In this document: positions 9,057 to 19,575 of the stretch, piece by piece | How the letters are laid out: each line of letters opens with the position of its first letter | Numbering within the stretch: position 1 is the first letter of the stretch | DNA from: Dehalococcoidia bacterium | Lineage (GTDB): Bacteria; Chloroflexota; Dehalococcoidia; Dehalococcoidales; UBA1222 | Direction: 5' to 3' | Assembly: GCA_009776735.1 (NCBI GenBank) | Contig: WRNG01000003.1 | Span: 1 to 51,098 of the forward strand | Length of the DNA: 51,098 nucleotides | Notes under the pieces: model-generated | Databases searched by the model: none | What the model was told of the DNA's origin: nothing | Seen by the model: only the letters and a program-made list of their open reading frames with translations | Translations under genes and position numbers: made by a program

Positions 9057-10187
9057 ATGGCTATATTTGTGCGGCGTATCGGATTGGTGGTTGCTTCAGC
9101 GGCTTTCCTCCTTGCAGTCCTGCTGTTTGGCTATGATCTGGGGGTTGGAGCAACTTCCTCTGACAAAAACTTTGCGAGTATTGAAGAAGCATGGAAGTTG
9201 ATACACGAACAGTATGTGGGGCTAGGTAGCGTTGATTCCAATGCTCTTAGCCAGGCAGCGATTCAGGCAATGATGGAGGTGTTAAACGATGCCCATTCGG
9301 AGTATATGTCACAAAGTGAATACGAAGAGTTTATCAATAGTTTGATGGGCAATAGTTATGGTGGGATTGGGGCAATAATCGCATCGAGTAACGGAAATCA
9401 TATTGTGAATAAGGTGTACCAAGACAGACCCGCTGAAAAAGCCGGGCTTAAGGTTGGTGATATATTGCTGGAAGTAGATGGAATATCGACAAGCGGTATG
9501 TCGTTATCCGATTTGATTGATTTGGTGAAAGGAGAAGCCGGCACACAAGTCAATCTTTTGGTGCGCCATCAAGGCGATTCTACTACAACTTTAATCACAA
9601 TTACACGTGAGAATATTGTTGTCCCAACCGTTGAATTAAAGATGTACGGCGATATCGCATATCTTGAAATCTCTCACTTTAGTGTTAATACCAATAACGA
9701 GTTGGGAGAGGCATTGATTGAGATTGACAAAGAGGGGGCTAAAGGCATTGTAATTGACTTGCGAGGAAATCCGGGAGGCTTCTTAGATGTAGCGGTGAAC
9801 GCAATAAGTCGTTTTATTAAGTCAGGGGTGGTGCTTACGGAGCAAAAAAACGACGGCACTGAAGTTTCAATCAAAGCAAGTATTCAAAAAGAAACCACTG
9901 ACCTGCCAGTGGTGGTATTGGTCAATTCAGGCAGTGCCAGCGCCAGCGAGGTCTTTTGTGGCGCGTTACAAGATTATGGACGTGCGGTCATAGCCGGTTC
10001 CACAACGTATGGCAAGGGAAGTATTAATCAACTTTATGAATTGCCTGATGGTTCAGCCATTTATTTAACAGTCTCACGGTGGTTGACTCCCAATGGAAAT
10101 ATAATTGAAGGAAATGGTATAACACCTGACTATGTATTGGAAAAAGGCACGGATTGGATTCAGTGGGCGGTTGAATTCTTAAGTTAG
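9057..10187 (+). CDS. S41 family carboxy-terminal processing peptidase (PDZ)
   Basis: GGIGAII...PAEKAGLKVGDILLEVDG (PDZ), LVNSGSASASEVFCGALQDYGRAVIAGSTTYGKGS; ATG 9057 follows AAGGAG. Confidence 0.93.
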   Translation: MAIFVRRIGLVVASAAFLLAVLLFGYDLGVGATSSDKNFASIEEAWKLIHEQYVGLGSVDSNALSQAAIQAMMEVLNDAHSEYMSQSEYEEFINSLMGNSYGGIGAIIASSNGNHIVNKVYQDRPAEKAGLKVGDILLEVDGISTSGMSLSDLIDLVKGEAGTQVNLLVRHQGDSTTTLITITRENIVVPTVELKMYGDIAYLEISHFSVNTNNELGEALIEIDKEGAKGIVIDLRGNPGGFLDVAVNAISRFIKSGVVLTEQKNDGTEVSIKASIQKETTDLPVVVLVNSGSASASEVFCGALQDYGRAVIAGSTTYGKGSINQLYELPDGSAIYLTVSRWLTPNGNIIEGNGITPDYVLEKGTDWIQWAVEFLS

Positions 10188-10265
10188 CAAGGGACAGCAA
10201 GAGTTGAATTAAAGCGCTCATTTGACCATAATGGGTCCATCCCATATAATCCGTACTTAAAATTT

Positions 10266-11324
10266 GTGAATAAGATGGATATTAAACAACAAATAATTGA
10301 ATTAAGAACGCAAGCGCTGGAGGAGCTTTCTCGGGCAGATACACTGGCCGAATTGGAAGAATGGCGTGTGCGTTACCTGGGAAAGAAAAGTCGTCTGACT
10401 GAGATTTTACGTGGGTTAGCAACTCTTTCTATTGAAGAACGCAAAGAAGCTGGGGCGGTGAGTAACAGCTTCAAACAAGAAATTGAAGAAGCCTATCGGC
10501 AAAAAGAAAAGTTAAGACGAATAGATACACTTGGTTCATCAAGTAGCAAAGAAACGATAGATATTTCTCTTCCGGGGCGTCCTTTTGCACGGGGGCATTT
10601 ACACCCTGTTGCCCAAGCTCTTAACGAAATAGTTGCAATTTTCACGGCCATGGGTTTTCAGGTTCTTGAAGGACCTGAAGTTGAATGGGATTATTATAAC
10701 TTTGATATGTTGAATATGCCCAAGGAGCATCCGGCACGAGCAGCCACGGATACTTTTTGGCTTGATGCGCCACCAAACGAAAAAGGATGGCAAATGCTTC
10801 TCAGGACACATACTTCTCCGATGCAGGTGCGCACTATGGAAAAGAGCAAACCTCCCATTCGGATTGTCGTGCCAGGCATCGTACACCGCTATGAGGCTAC
10901 CGACGCTACCCATCTCTCAATGTTCAGTCAGATTGAGGGGCTGGCGGTGGATGAAGGTATCTGCATGGCTGATCTTAAAGGTACGTTACATGAATTTGCT
11001 CGTCGATTTTTCGGTCCTGACAGAAGAGTCCGTTTTCGCTGTGATTTCTTTCCATATGTGGAACCTGGCGCAGAAATGGCGGTTGAGTGTGCGGTTTGTC
11101 ACGGAGGCGGTTGTCGCCTATGTGGCGGCGCTGGTTGGATTGAGGTGTTAGGTTCAGGGATGGTGCATCCGCGGGTATTGGAAGGAGTCGGGATAGATCC
11201 TAAAAAATATTCAGGATTTGCTTTTGGGATGGGTATTGAGCGCATACCATTATTGAAATACGGGATTGAAGACATCAGGCTTTTTTATGGAAACGACCTG
11301 CGTTTTCTGAGGCAGTTTAGATGA
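10266..11324 (+). CDS. pheS: Phenylalanine-tRNA ligase alpha subunit
   Basis: [55 protein letters not shown]. Confidence 0.96.
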   Translation: MNKMDIKQQIIELRTQALEELSRADTLAELEEWRVRYLGKKSRLTEILRGLATLSIEERKEAGAVSNSFKQEIEEAYRQKEKLRRIDTLGSSSSKETIDISLPGRPFARGHLHPVAQALNEIVAIFTAMGFQVLEGPEVEWDYYNFDMLNMPKEHPARAATDTFWLDAPPNEKGWQMLLRTHTSPMQVRTMEKSKPPIRIVVPGIVHRYEATDATHLSMFSQIEGLAVDEGICMADLKGTLHEFARRFFGPDRRVRFRCDFFPYVEPGAEMAVECAVCHGGGCRLCGGAGWIEVLGSGMVHPRVLEGVGIDPKKYSGFAFGMGIERIPLLKYGIEDIRLFYGNDLRFLRQFR

Positions 11325-13711
11325 AGTGTTCGCTGAAATGGCTTGGTAAGTATGTTGACATAAATACTGAACCGCATGAGCTGGCCAGACTTATCACGCT
11401 AGCCGGTACAGAGGTGTCACGGGTGGATGTTATCGGGGGTTGGGACAACGTTGATGTCGGGCAAATAATTGATATCAATCCCCATCCCAATGCTGACCGC
11501 TTGCGTCTGGCTACCGTGACGCTTGGTCGTGAGACTATGACGGTTGTCTGCGGTGCACCTAATCTTACTGTGGGCGACAAAATAGCTTTTGCCCGTGTCG
11601 GTGCGCATTTAATTGATGGGCATAGCGGTGAAAAAACGGTGCTTAAAGCCAATAAGATTCGCGGTGTTTTGTCTGAGGGTATGATTTGCTCAGAAATGGA
11701 ATTGGGGCTTTCACAGAATCACGACGGTATTCTGGTATTACCGCCCGACGCGCCGTTAGGCGGGGCTCTTTCTGATTATATGGGTGACGTAATCTTTGAC
11801 TTGGAAGTTACTCCCAATCGTCCCGATATGCTTTCTGTATTGGGTATTGCTCACGAGGTAGCGGCTCTCACCGGTACAGTTGTGCGTGAGCCGAGTTTAG
11901 ATTATGTGAGTGAAGGTTCGCCGGTCAGGAACAGTGTGGCCGTGGAAATAAAAGATAGCGATTTGTGTCCTCGTTATTGTGCGGGGCTTGTTACCGGCGT
12001 CAAAATCGCTCAGTCTCCCCGTTGGCTGAAGGAAGCCTTGAATGCCGCCGGTATGCGTTCCATCAATAATGTGGTTGACATTACTAATTTTGTGATGCTG
12101 GAGTATGGACAGCCACTACATGCCTTTGATTACGAGCGTTTGACAGAAGGGAAAATCGTTGTTTGCCGTGCTCAAGAAGGGGAAGAATTTACGACCTTAG
12201 ACGGCGTTGAGCGCAAATTAAATTCAAGTATGTTGGTGATTGCCGATGCCGCTCGTACTGTAGCTGTGGCCGGTGTTATGGGCGGGATGTTTTCTGAAGT
12301 TACCGAGGCGACCACAGCGGTTCTAATTGAGTCCGCAAGTTTCAAAGCTTCCAGTGTACACACTACCCAAGTGAGTCTTAAGTTACCCAGCGAGGCTTCG
12401 GCGCGCTTCGAACGTGGTATTCGGGCTGATCTGACAATTTTGGCACTGCGTCGTGCGGTGCAGCTTATGCTGGAGATATGTGGCGGTGTGGCTGCGGAAG
12501 GATTAATTGACGAATATCCGGGGCGAAAAGAAGTTGTGGCGGTGAATATTTCTTGCGTGGAAGCTAAGCGCATTCTTGGACTGGATATTGCGGCAGAACA
12601 AATAGAAAAGACGCTTCTTGCCATAGGATGCCACGTGAATCGGTTAACGCCGGAGGATTTCGATGTGGTCCCACCGTATTGGCGTAGCGATTTGCGTATT
12701 GATGCCGACTTAATTGAGGAAATCGTACGCATTATGGGCTATGAGGCTATTCCATACAGGCTTCTTTCAGGCGAAATGCCGCAGCAGAATCCGGATTCGC
12801 GTTTGGAATTACGCTTGAAGGTCCGTCAAACGCTGGCTGGGCTGGGTTTTCAGGAACTGATTACTTATGCTTTAACCAGTGGCAGGGTGCTGGAAAAAGG
12901 GTTGAATTCATCTCTGGCCATTGAACCGCTGCGAGTGGTACATCCCATGAGTAGCGACGAAGAATGCTTGCGTACCAGTTTGCGAGGGAATGTTCTCTCG
13001 GCATTAAGCGCCAATGTTCATCGCGAGGAAGGCTTAATCTGTCTGTTTGAGGTAGGACGAGTATACTTGCCCAAACAAAATGATTTGCCGGACGAACCGG
13101 AAATGTTGTGTGGCGTATTAACCTCGAATGGGGCGGAAAAGATTTGGCTCGGACGCCGTGAGCCCGTTGATTTTTTTGATACTAAAGGTGTGGTTGAAAG
13201 CTTGTTCAAAGAACTGGGAGTCCGTGCTGAGTACGAGGTTGGTAATGATGGTGGGTTACGCCAAGGGCAACAAGCATCTATTATGCTTGACAATAAAGCT
13301 ATCGGTGTTTTCGGCACATTACACAGCGATATAACCCAAGAGTTTGATCTGCCTCTGAACACTTATCTTTTCGAAATTAGCCTGGAGGAATTATTGCCTT
13401 ATGCGCGGGGCAAGGCATCTTACGAGCGCTTGCCGCGTTTCCCTGCCGTGATAAGGGATTTGGCGTTAGTATTAGATACAAGCGTTCACCATCAACAAGT
13501 GCTGGACATCATCCAGAGCTCTTCACTGGTAACGTCCGTTGTATTATTCGATGTATACGCCGGTAAACAAATTGCCGAAGGTAAGAAATCCTTGGCTTAT
13601 CGGCTATCTTTCCGTTCTCATGACCACACACTTACTGACGCTGAGGTGGATAAAGTAGTAGAGGCCATTATGCGCAAATTACAAAATTCACTGGGTGTTA
13701 CACTACGCTAA
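11321..13711 (+). CDS. pheT: Phenylalanine-tRNA ligase beta subunit
   Basis: EMAP-like N-terminus, B3/B4 [20 protein letters not shown]-terminal anticodon-binding-like [24 protein letters not shown]. Confidence 0.96.
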   Translation: MKCSLKWLGKYVDINTEPHELARLITLAGTEVSRVDVIGGWDNVDVGQIIDINPHPNADRLRLATVTLGRETMTVVCGAPNLTVGDKIAFARVGAHLIDGHSGEKTVLKANKIRGVLSEGMICSEMELGLSQNHDGILVLPPDAPLGGALSDYMGDVIFDLEVTPNRPDMLSVLGIAHEVAALTGTVVREPSLDYVSEGSPVRNSVAVEIKDSDLCPRYCAGLVTGVKIAQSPRWLKEALNAAGMRSINNVVDITNFVMLEYGQPLHAFDYERLTEGKIVVCRAQEGEEFTTLDGVERKLNSSMLVIADAARTVAVAGVMGGMFSEVTEATTAVLIESASFKASSVHTTQVSLKLPSEASARFERGIRADLTILALRRAVQLMLEICGGVAAEGLIDEYPGRKEVVAVNISCVEAKRILGLDIAAEQIEKTLLAIGCHVNRLTPEDFDVVPPYWRSDLRIDADLIEEIVRIMGYEAIPYRLLSGEMPQQNPDSRLELRLKVRQTLAGLGFQELITYALTSGRVLEKGLNSSLAIEPLRVVHPMSSDEECLRTSLRGNVLSALSANVHREEGLICLFEVGRVYLPKQNDLPDEPEMLCGVLTSNGAEKIWLGRREPVDFFDTKGVVESLFKELGVRAEYEVGNDGGLRQGQQASIMLDNKAIGVFGTLHSDITQEFDLPLNTYLFEISLEELLPYARGKASYERLPRFPAVIRDLALVLDTSVHHQQVLDIIQSSSLVTSVVLFDVYAGKQIAEGKKSLAYRLSFRSHDHTLTDAEVDKVVEAIMRKLQNSLGVTLR

Positions 13712-15412
13712 AAAGGTGTCTCCCAGTAAAGCCTTTATTCGTGTAAGAATATCTTCCAATGCGACAAGTTCTGATTTTGCTTGTTGACGCAGTTTTATTT
13801 CCGCACTACCTTTTTCCAATGAACGCGGGCTAATGGTTATGCGTAACGGAATACCCAGAAGGTCGGCATCATTAAATTTCACACCAGGCGATTCTGTGCG
13901 GTCATCAAAAAGAACTTCATAACCCGAGTCAATCAGTTCGTTGTACAAACACTCTGCTTTTTCCTTGATAACAGGGTTATCCATGAATAGGGGGCAGAGA
14001 TAGATTTGGAAAGGGGCGACGTTGAGTGGCCAAATGATGCCTTTATCGTCATGGTTTAACTCAATTATGGCTGCCATGAGACGTCCAATGCCAATCCCGT
14101 AACAACCCATAATAATTGGGTGCAGTTCACCATTTTCGTCAGCATAGGAGGCCTCGATTTTTTCGGAAATAGATATTCCCAGTTTAAATACATGCCCTAC
14201 TTCCATACCTCGTATGGTGCGCAGCGTCCCACCGCAAATGTGGCAAGTGTCACCTGCTTTGGCTTTAGCTATATCGGCAATAACCTCCGCTTGAAAATCA
14301 CGGGGATAGTTGGCATTTTTGAAATGATAACCTTTTTTATTGGCACCCACCACATAGTTGGTTCCGGAGGCTATTGACTCGTCAGCAACGATTCTGATGT
14401 CTCTCAGTCCTATTGGAGAAGCTGAACCGGCTATTATGCCGGCGTTTTTTACTTCATCATCGCTGGCAAGCCGTAAATTAGAGGAATTAAGTACTTTCTT
14501 GAGTTTGATTTCGTTTACATCCAGGTCGCCTCTGACAACAACAAAAATAACCTCTCCGTCGATATGATACAAAACCGCTTTCAATGTCTGGTTTGCTGAA
14601 ATGCGCAGAAAAGACGTGAGCTGTTCAATGGATTCGTGTTCATAAGTCTGAATTTCTTCAAGCTCTAAGAGAGGTTGGCAGTCGGGCTTGGGTTTGATGC
14701 TGACCGCTTTCTCCACATTCGCTCCGTTGTTACAGCCGTCACAAACAATAATTTCGTCTTCACCGATTTCGGTCACTGCCATGAATTCTTGCGAATCCTT
14801 ACCACCGATGGCACCGCTGTCGGCCTCTATCATAATAACCGGCAATCCGCAACGACGATAAACATTTTTGTAGGCTTGGACCATTTGCAGGTAAGTAGCG
14901 TCAAGTTCGGTCTCGTTGGCATGAAAGCTGTAGGCATCTTTCATGGTGAACTCACGTACGCGGATAAGGCCACCACGCGGACGAGGTTCATCACGCATTT
15001 TGGTTTGAATTTGATACAAAGTAAAAGGAAGGTCACGGTAGCTTTGTACGTTGCGCTTTGCCAAGTCTGTTACCACTTCTTCGTGGGTTGGACCAAGTAC
15101 AAGATTACGTTCCTTGCGATCTTTTAGGCAAAAAAGAGTTTCTCCCATGGGAATAAAGCGACCGGATTTTTGCCAGAGTTCCACCGGTTGAAGAGTGGGC
15201 ATCAATATTTCTTGGGCTCTGGTGTGGTTCATCTCATCGCGAACAATGTTTTCGATTTTACGTAGGGTTTTAAGCGCAAGTGGCATATAAGAATATACGC
15301 CAGCCGCAAGTTGGCTTATCATGCCGGTACGCAATAAAAGGCGGTGACTTTCCGTATCTGCTTCTGACGGAATCTCTCGTAGTCTCTTGCCGAAAAGTTG
15401 TGAAATACGCAT
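13703..15412 (-). CDS. proS: Proline-tRNA ligase
   Basis: RTGMISQLAAGVYSYMPLALKTLRKIENIVRDEM; QIQTKMRDEPRPRGGLIRVREFTMKDAYSF; GCYGIGIGRLMAA. Confidence 0.97.
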   Translation of the reverse strand: MRISQLFGKRLREIPSEADTESHRLLLRTGMISQLAAGVYSYMPLALKTLRKIENIVRDEMNHTRAQEILMPTLQPVELWQKSGRFIPMGETLFCLKDRKERNLVLGPTHEEVVTDLAKRNVQSYRDLPFTLYQIQTKMRDEPRPRGGLIRVREFTMKDAYSFHANETELDATYLQMVQAYKNVYRRCGLPVIMIEADSGAIGGKDSQEFMAVTEIGEDEIIVCDGCNNGANVEKAVSIKPKPDCQPLLELEEIQTYEHESIEQLTSFLRISANQTLKAVLYHIDGEVIFVVVRGDLDVNEIKLKKVLNSSNLRLASDDEVKNAGIIAGSASPIGLRDIRIVADESIASGTNYVVGANKKGYHFKNANYPRDFQAEVIADIAKAKAGDTCHICGGTLRTIRGMEVGHVFKLGISISEKIEASYADENGELHPIIMGCYGIGIGRLMAAIIELNHDDKGIIWPLNVAPFQIYLCPLFMDNPVIKEKAECLYNELIDSGYEVLFDDRTESPGVKFNDADLLGIPLRITISPRSLEKGSAEIKLRQQAKSELVALEDILTRIKALLGDTFLA

Positions 15413-15427
15413 AATGTTGTCCTTTAA

Positions 15428-15994
15428 TTAGTGTAAATTCTTCAAAAACTGGACCATATATTCCTTATTGGGAGTCATTGCTTCTTTGGAAACAAGGGGG
15501 TGGTCAGAACAGTATTGTTCGATCATTTCTTTTAGGTTGTCGGCCGACAGCATATAATCGTTAATAATCGCTTCATGTGAAAAACCATGTTTTAGCAATA
15601 AGAGCGCGGATACAACTCCTGTTCTATCTTTGCCGGCACGGCAAAAATAAATGACATTAGTTTGAGAATTCTCGATGGTGGAGAGAATCAGGTGCATTTG
15701 ATGGTCAACCATTTTGAGATAATACGGCGGTACTTCCTTCGCTGTTTGAGGTACTTCGTTACCGAAACTGACCGGCATATTTAGGTATGTGAAGGGCGGG
15801 TAATCTTGTAAACAGCAGGGTTTTTCCATGGTTTCCTTCTCGGTCCGAAGATCAATAACGGTTAAAACGTTGTTGTGCACAAGCCATGCTATATCAAGAC
15901 TGTCAAGATTAGTCAGCGCGTCACTTCGAATGTATCTGAGTGAGCCGTTGATTAGTGCTCTGGTGTTTTGGGTACTTTTAAGCAAACTTGCCAT
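15428..15994 (-). CDS. Tyrosine-protein phosphatase family protein
   Basis: CxxxxxR phosphatase motif in VIYFCRAGKDRTGVVSALLLLKHG. Confidence 0.88.
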   Translation of the reverse strand: MASLLKSTQNTRALINGSLRYIRSDALTNLDSLDIAWLVHNNVLTVIDLRTEKETMEKPCCLQDYPPFTYLNMPVSFGNEVPQTAKEVPPYYLKMVDHQMHLILSTIENSQTNVIYFCRAGKDRTGVVSALLLLKHGFSHEAIINDYMLSADNLKEMIEQYCSDHPLVSKEAMTPNKEYMVQFLKNLH

Positions 15995-16040
15995 TTAGTT
16001 TAACTCCGTCAAAATGATAAATATTTCACACATAAAGTTG

Positions 16041-17441
16041 CTATTTCCAAATGGTAATTGTGTTTAAGATTAGGTTATCACTGTCGCGGAAAAAGAGAGA
16101 ACATTGGTGACTGTCTATATTTACGTCGACAAAGCCGTATTGTGCCTGTTGATACCATAAACTGGTAGGTGAGGTGTATGTTCGTATGTGGTCGTGCGCC
16201 CCTCCAAAAGCACCGCATATGACATAAGTTACTCCGTTGTTTTGCAGCAATTCCATGTGATGGTTATGGCCCGAGAACACCAAATCAACCCCATACTTTT
16301 CAAACAGCGGAGTCAAAGGAGTAATGGTTTCAAGATTATCGAACCAATCTCTGCAGGTTTGTGTTGCTCCGGAGGAAAAGTAGTAGCCATGCCCGAGAAC
16401 GATTTTCCAGTCGTTGCGGGGAATTTCTTGGAGTTGAGATTCCAGCCAAGCTGCTTGGGCGGCAGTGTAGCTTTCGGCACTCCATTCAATATCCAAGAAC
16501 AGAAAATGGATGCTGCCAATGTCGATACGATACCAAAGCTGAGAGCCGGAAACAGTGTTTATTTCTTTCGGACTGGCAAAGTTTTTATAATTATTCAATC
16601 CGGCAAATATTGAATCGTGGTTTCCTAAAGCATAGCGTATCGGAATACTGGAAGAAGTGAGTGAGACAGTGTTAAACGCTTCAGCCCATTGATTGGCATT
16701 GAATCCATATTCAATCAGGTCACCCAGCATGAACATATAGTCAAACTTGTTATTGGGCTCAGCGATTATTTGAAGCATGGCGGTAGTCAAATCCATGCGG
16801 TTATCACCGGCTCCGAAATGAGCATCTGAGCCGATGGCAATACGCAGAGAAGTATCAGAGGGGGTAGTAAAGTTGTACACAATACCATCATTAACGCGGT
16901 ATGAGTAATTGGTTAGTGGCTCGAGGTCACTCATTATGAAAATATGCTGCCGTAAAGCTTTATCTTCACGGATGGTAACAAGGTTTTCGGCTGTACCCCA
17001 AACAAGGGTATTATACGATGCTTGGGCACTGTTAAAGGTAAGTGCCAAATCAGGTATTCCGTAACAGCCGCATTTATCGCTAATCAATAGTTGGGGAGAG
17101 GTATCACCTATTCCTCCGGAAAAAGAACCGCTGGTGTATAAATAGGCAAAAGTGGGAACCAGCAAACCCGGCACGGAACAAGTAATAAGAAGAGCGGCCA
17201 GAATGTTGATAGCAGATCTTTTTAACCTAGAATAAAATAGCAGATAACCCGTTCCCATAATCGCCAAGGCAATTCCAAAACAGCCTAAAATTTGAAACAG
17301 TAAGCGAAATAAACCGTTTACGTGGAACAGTCCGCCAGTGCCATGTAAACTGAAAGCCCATATTATAAAGATGGTAATGCATATGGCTGCCAAAATGGCC
17401 AATATTGAGGGGACAAACTTTTTGGCTTTGAATGTATTCAT
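16041..17441 (-). CDS. Membrane-anchored metallophosphoesterase, purple-acid-phosphatase-like
   Basis: N-terminal hydrophobic segments; IGSDAHFGAG, MLGDLIEYG, ALGNHDS, VLGHGYYFS, FSGHNHHMEL; ATG 17441 avoids overlap with ispG. Confidence 0.87.
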   Translation of the reverse strand: MNTFKAKKFVPSILAILAAICITIFIIWAFSLHGTGGLFHVNGLFRLLFQILGCFGIALAIMGTGYLLFYSRLKRSAINILAALLITCSVPGLLVPTFAYLYTSGSFSGGIGDTSPQLLISDKCGCYGIPDLALTFNSAQASYNTLVWGTAENLVTIREDKALRQHIFIMSDLEPLTNYSYRVNDGIVYNFTTPSDTSLRIAIGSDAHFGAGDNRMDLTTAMLQIIAEPNNKFDYMFMLGDLIEYGFNANQWAEAFNTVSLTSSSIPIRYALGNHDSIFAGLNNYKNFASPKEINTVSGSQLWYRIDIGSIHFLFLDIEWSAESYTAAQAAWLESQLQEIPRNDWKIVLGHGYYFSSGATQTCRDWFDNLETITPLTPLFEKYGVDLVFSGHNHHMELLQNNGVTYVICGAFGGAHDHIRTYTSPTSLWYQQAQYGFVDVNIDSHQCSLFFRDSDNLILNTITIWK

Positions 17442-17448
17442 TGAAGTA

Positions 17449-18495
17449 TTATAGGGTTTCAATTCCTTGAAGCAAATTTTCAAGGATGTCTTCTTCCGGC
17501 ACAATCGCGACCTGCTCTCCTTTTTTGAAGAGGATTGCTTTGCCTTTTCCGCAAGCGATACCGATGTCAGCATCCTTGGCTTCTCCGGGACCATTTACGA
17601 CGCATCCCATAACTGCCACACGTATTGGTTTGGATATTGTCTGTAAGGCTTGTGATACTTTTTCAGCCAGAGGGATAATATCCACTTCACAACGGCCGCA
17701 AGTCGGGCAACTTACTAAAACAGGTCCGCGTTGGCGTAATTCCATACTCTTTAGGATTTCATAGCCGACTGAGACTTCTTCATGGGGACTGGCGGTGAGA
17801 GAAACGCGCAGTGTATCTCCCAGCCCAATATACAATAACGTGCCGATTCCTGCCGCACTACGGATTATTCCGCTACGTGGTGTACCAGCTTCAGTTATAC
17901 CAAGATGCAGAGGATAAGGGATTTTAGTGGCGATAGTTTCGTATGCCGCAATAGTGGTGAGAACATCGAATGCTTTGAGTGACACCTTGATTAAATCAAA
18001 ATCATGATCTTCCAGCAACTTTATATGTCGCATCGCGACTGCAACCATAAGTTCGGGGATTGTCTGCTTAGAAGAAGTCGCTTGTGGCAAGCTTCCCGCG
18101 TTTACCCCGATGCGAATGGGCACTTGACGTTCTTTAGCGGCGACAACTACCTCCGAAATCTTTTCGCGTTCAGAAATATTGCCAGGGTTGAGACGCAACC
18201 CGTCCACTCCGGCCGCCAAGGCTTTTAGGGCTAATCGATGGTCAAAATGGATATCCGCGACGAGAGGAATGGGGGCATTTTGTTTGATGACAGAGAGAGC
18301 ATCAGCGGCTTCGCTGTCAGGAACTGCCAAGCGCACGATTTCACAACCACAATCGGCAAGCTCTTTAATTTGCCTAATGGTTGCTTTCACATCGCGAGTA
18401 TCGGTTTTAGTCATTGATTGAACGCTAATAGGCGCTCCGCCTCCGACCTGTACGGTCCCAATGTGAATAGCTTTGGAGATACGTCTTGCCGGCAA
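17449..18495 (-). CDS. ispG: 4-hydroxy-3-methylbut-2-enyl diphosphate synthase (flavodoxin) IspG/GcpE
   Basis: VQSMTKTDTRDVKATIRQIKELADCGCEIVRLAVP; VSCPTCGRCEVD; VAVMGCVVNGPGEAKDADIGIACGKGKA. Confidence 0.97.
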   Translation of the reverse strand: MPARRISKAIHIGTVQVGGGAPISVQSMTKTDTRDVKATIRQIKELADCGCEIVRLAVPDSEAADALSVIKQNAPIPLVADIHFDHRLALKALAAGVDGLRLNPGNISEREKISEVVVAAKERQVPIRIGVNAGSLPQATSSKQTIPELMVAVAMRHIKLLEDHDFDLIKVSLKAFDVLTTIAAYETIATKIPYPLHLGITEAGTPRSGIIRSAAGIGTLLYIGLGDTLRVSLTASPHEEVSVGYEILKSMELRQRGPVLVSCPTCGRCEVDIIPLAEKVSQALQTISKPIRVAVMGCVVNGPGEAKDADIGIACGKGKAILFKKGEQVAIVPEEDILENLLQGIETL

Positions 18496-18496
18496 T

Positions 18497-19561
18497 TTAT
18501 CCTCCGCTGATAATGCGACCGATGTCTTGGAAAGTAATTATTACCATTAATAACAACAGCATCACAAAACCGATGAAGTGTATTTTTCCCTCGGTTTGTG
18601 GAGCAACACGTTTCCCTCTACGGATCCATTCAATAAGCACAAAAGTTAGTCGTCCTCCGTCAAGTGCGGGCAGTGGCAATAGGTTCATTATCGCCAGGCT
18701 TAGACTTAGTACGCCGGCAAATTCCAATAGAGGGCTGACGCCGTACTGGGCTAATTCTCCGGTTAATTGAGCTATGCCAACCGGTCCGACCAATGAAGAT
18801 GAATCGGCACTGACTATCATACTTAACAAAGAGTTTTTGTAGAGGACAATTGTCTGAAATGTCTCCCTAAATCCTAGAGAAATTGCCCTAAAAAAGGGCT
18901 CGGAACGATGGGAAACCACCGTGCTATCTTCAAGTATCGTGGAATTAATTCTGATTCCGATTGCGCCTTGCCCTTTTGGCGGTTTCCAGCGAGCTTCAAC
19001 TTGAAAACTCTCCTCAGTATTTTCAGTCGTTAGAACGACAATCGTCATTTTTTTGCCGAGATTCATGGTGGTCGTGCGGGATAAGTCTCCGTAATTTTCA
19101 ATACTTTTGCCGTTGATGGATAGTATGGTATCGCCGACGCTCATTCCAGCCTTTTCCGCCGGCGAATCAAGAGCAACTTCCTCAATGGTAATCTGTTGAC
19201 TGACGATATCGTGCGGTACCATGTAAGATACCGAAAAGAGCAATAAGGGGAGAAGGGCATTGACTATGATTCCGCCAGCCAACACCAAAGCCCGCTTGGC
19301 GCAACTTTTTGATGCTAAACTACGGGAATCAGTGGGATCTTCCTCACCGGTCATTTTTGTAAACCCACCGAAAGGAATCCAGTTTATGGAGTACACTGTC
19401 TCTCCGCGCTTGTAACCGAATAGGCGGGGAGGGTAACCTAAGCCGAATTCTTCAACTCTGACACCGGAAAGCTTGGCGGCAAAAAAATGGCCAAGTTCGT
19501 GCGCTAAAATTATTCCGGTAAAAATCAGTATAAAAGCTATAGCACTAATTAGGAATTGCAT
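18497..19561 (-). CDS. rseP: RIP metalloprotease RseP (site-2 protease)
   Basis: HELGHFFAAKLSGVRVEEFGLGYPPRLFG; PDZ domain; MNLLPLPALDGGRL. Confidence 0.94.
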   Translation of the reverse strand: MQFLISAIAFILIFTGIILAHELGHFFAAKLSGVRVEEFGLGYPPRLFGYKRGETVYSINWIPFGGFTKMTGEEDPTDSRSLASKSCAKRALVLAGGIIVNALLPLLLFSVSYMVPHDIVSQQITIEEVALDSPAEKAGMSVGDTILSINGKSIENYGDLSRTTTMNLGKKMTIVVLTTENTEESFQVEARWKPPKGQGAIGIRINSTILEDSTVVSHRSEPFFRAISLGFRETFQTIVLYKNSLLSMIVSADSSSLVGPVGIAQLTGELAQYGVSPLLEFAGVLSLSLAIMNLLPLPALDGGRLTFVLIEWIRRGKRVAPQTEGKIHFIGFVMLLLLMVIITFQDIGRIISGG

Positions 19562-19575
19562 TACGATTTCTCCAA

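Noticed and set aside
8927-9136. 69-aa plus-strand ORF
   Set aside because: Starts inside the rnpB 3' end and overlaps the S41 peptidase start in another frame.
12172-12732. 186-aa minus-strand ORF
   Set aside because: Antisense to pheT; no recognisable domain.
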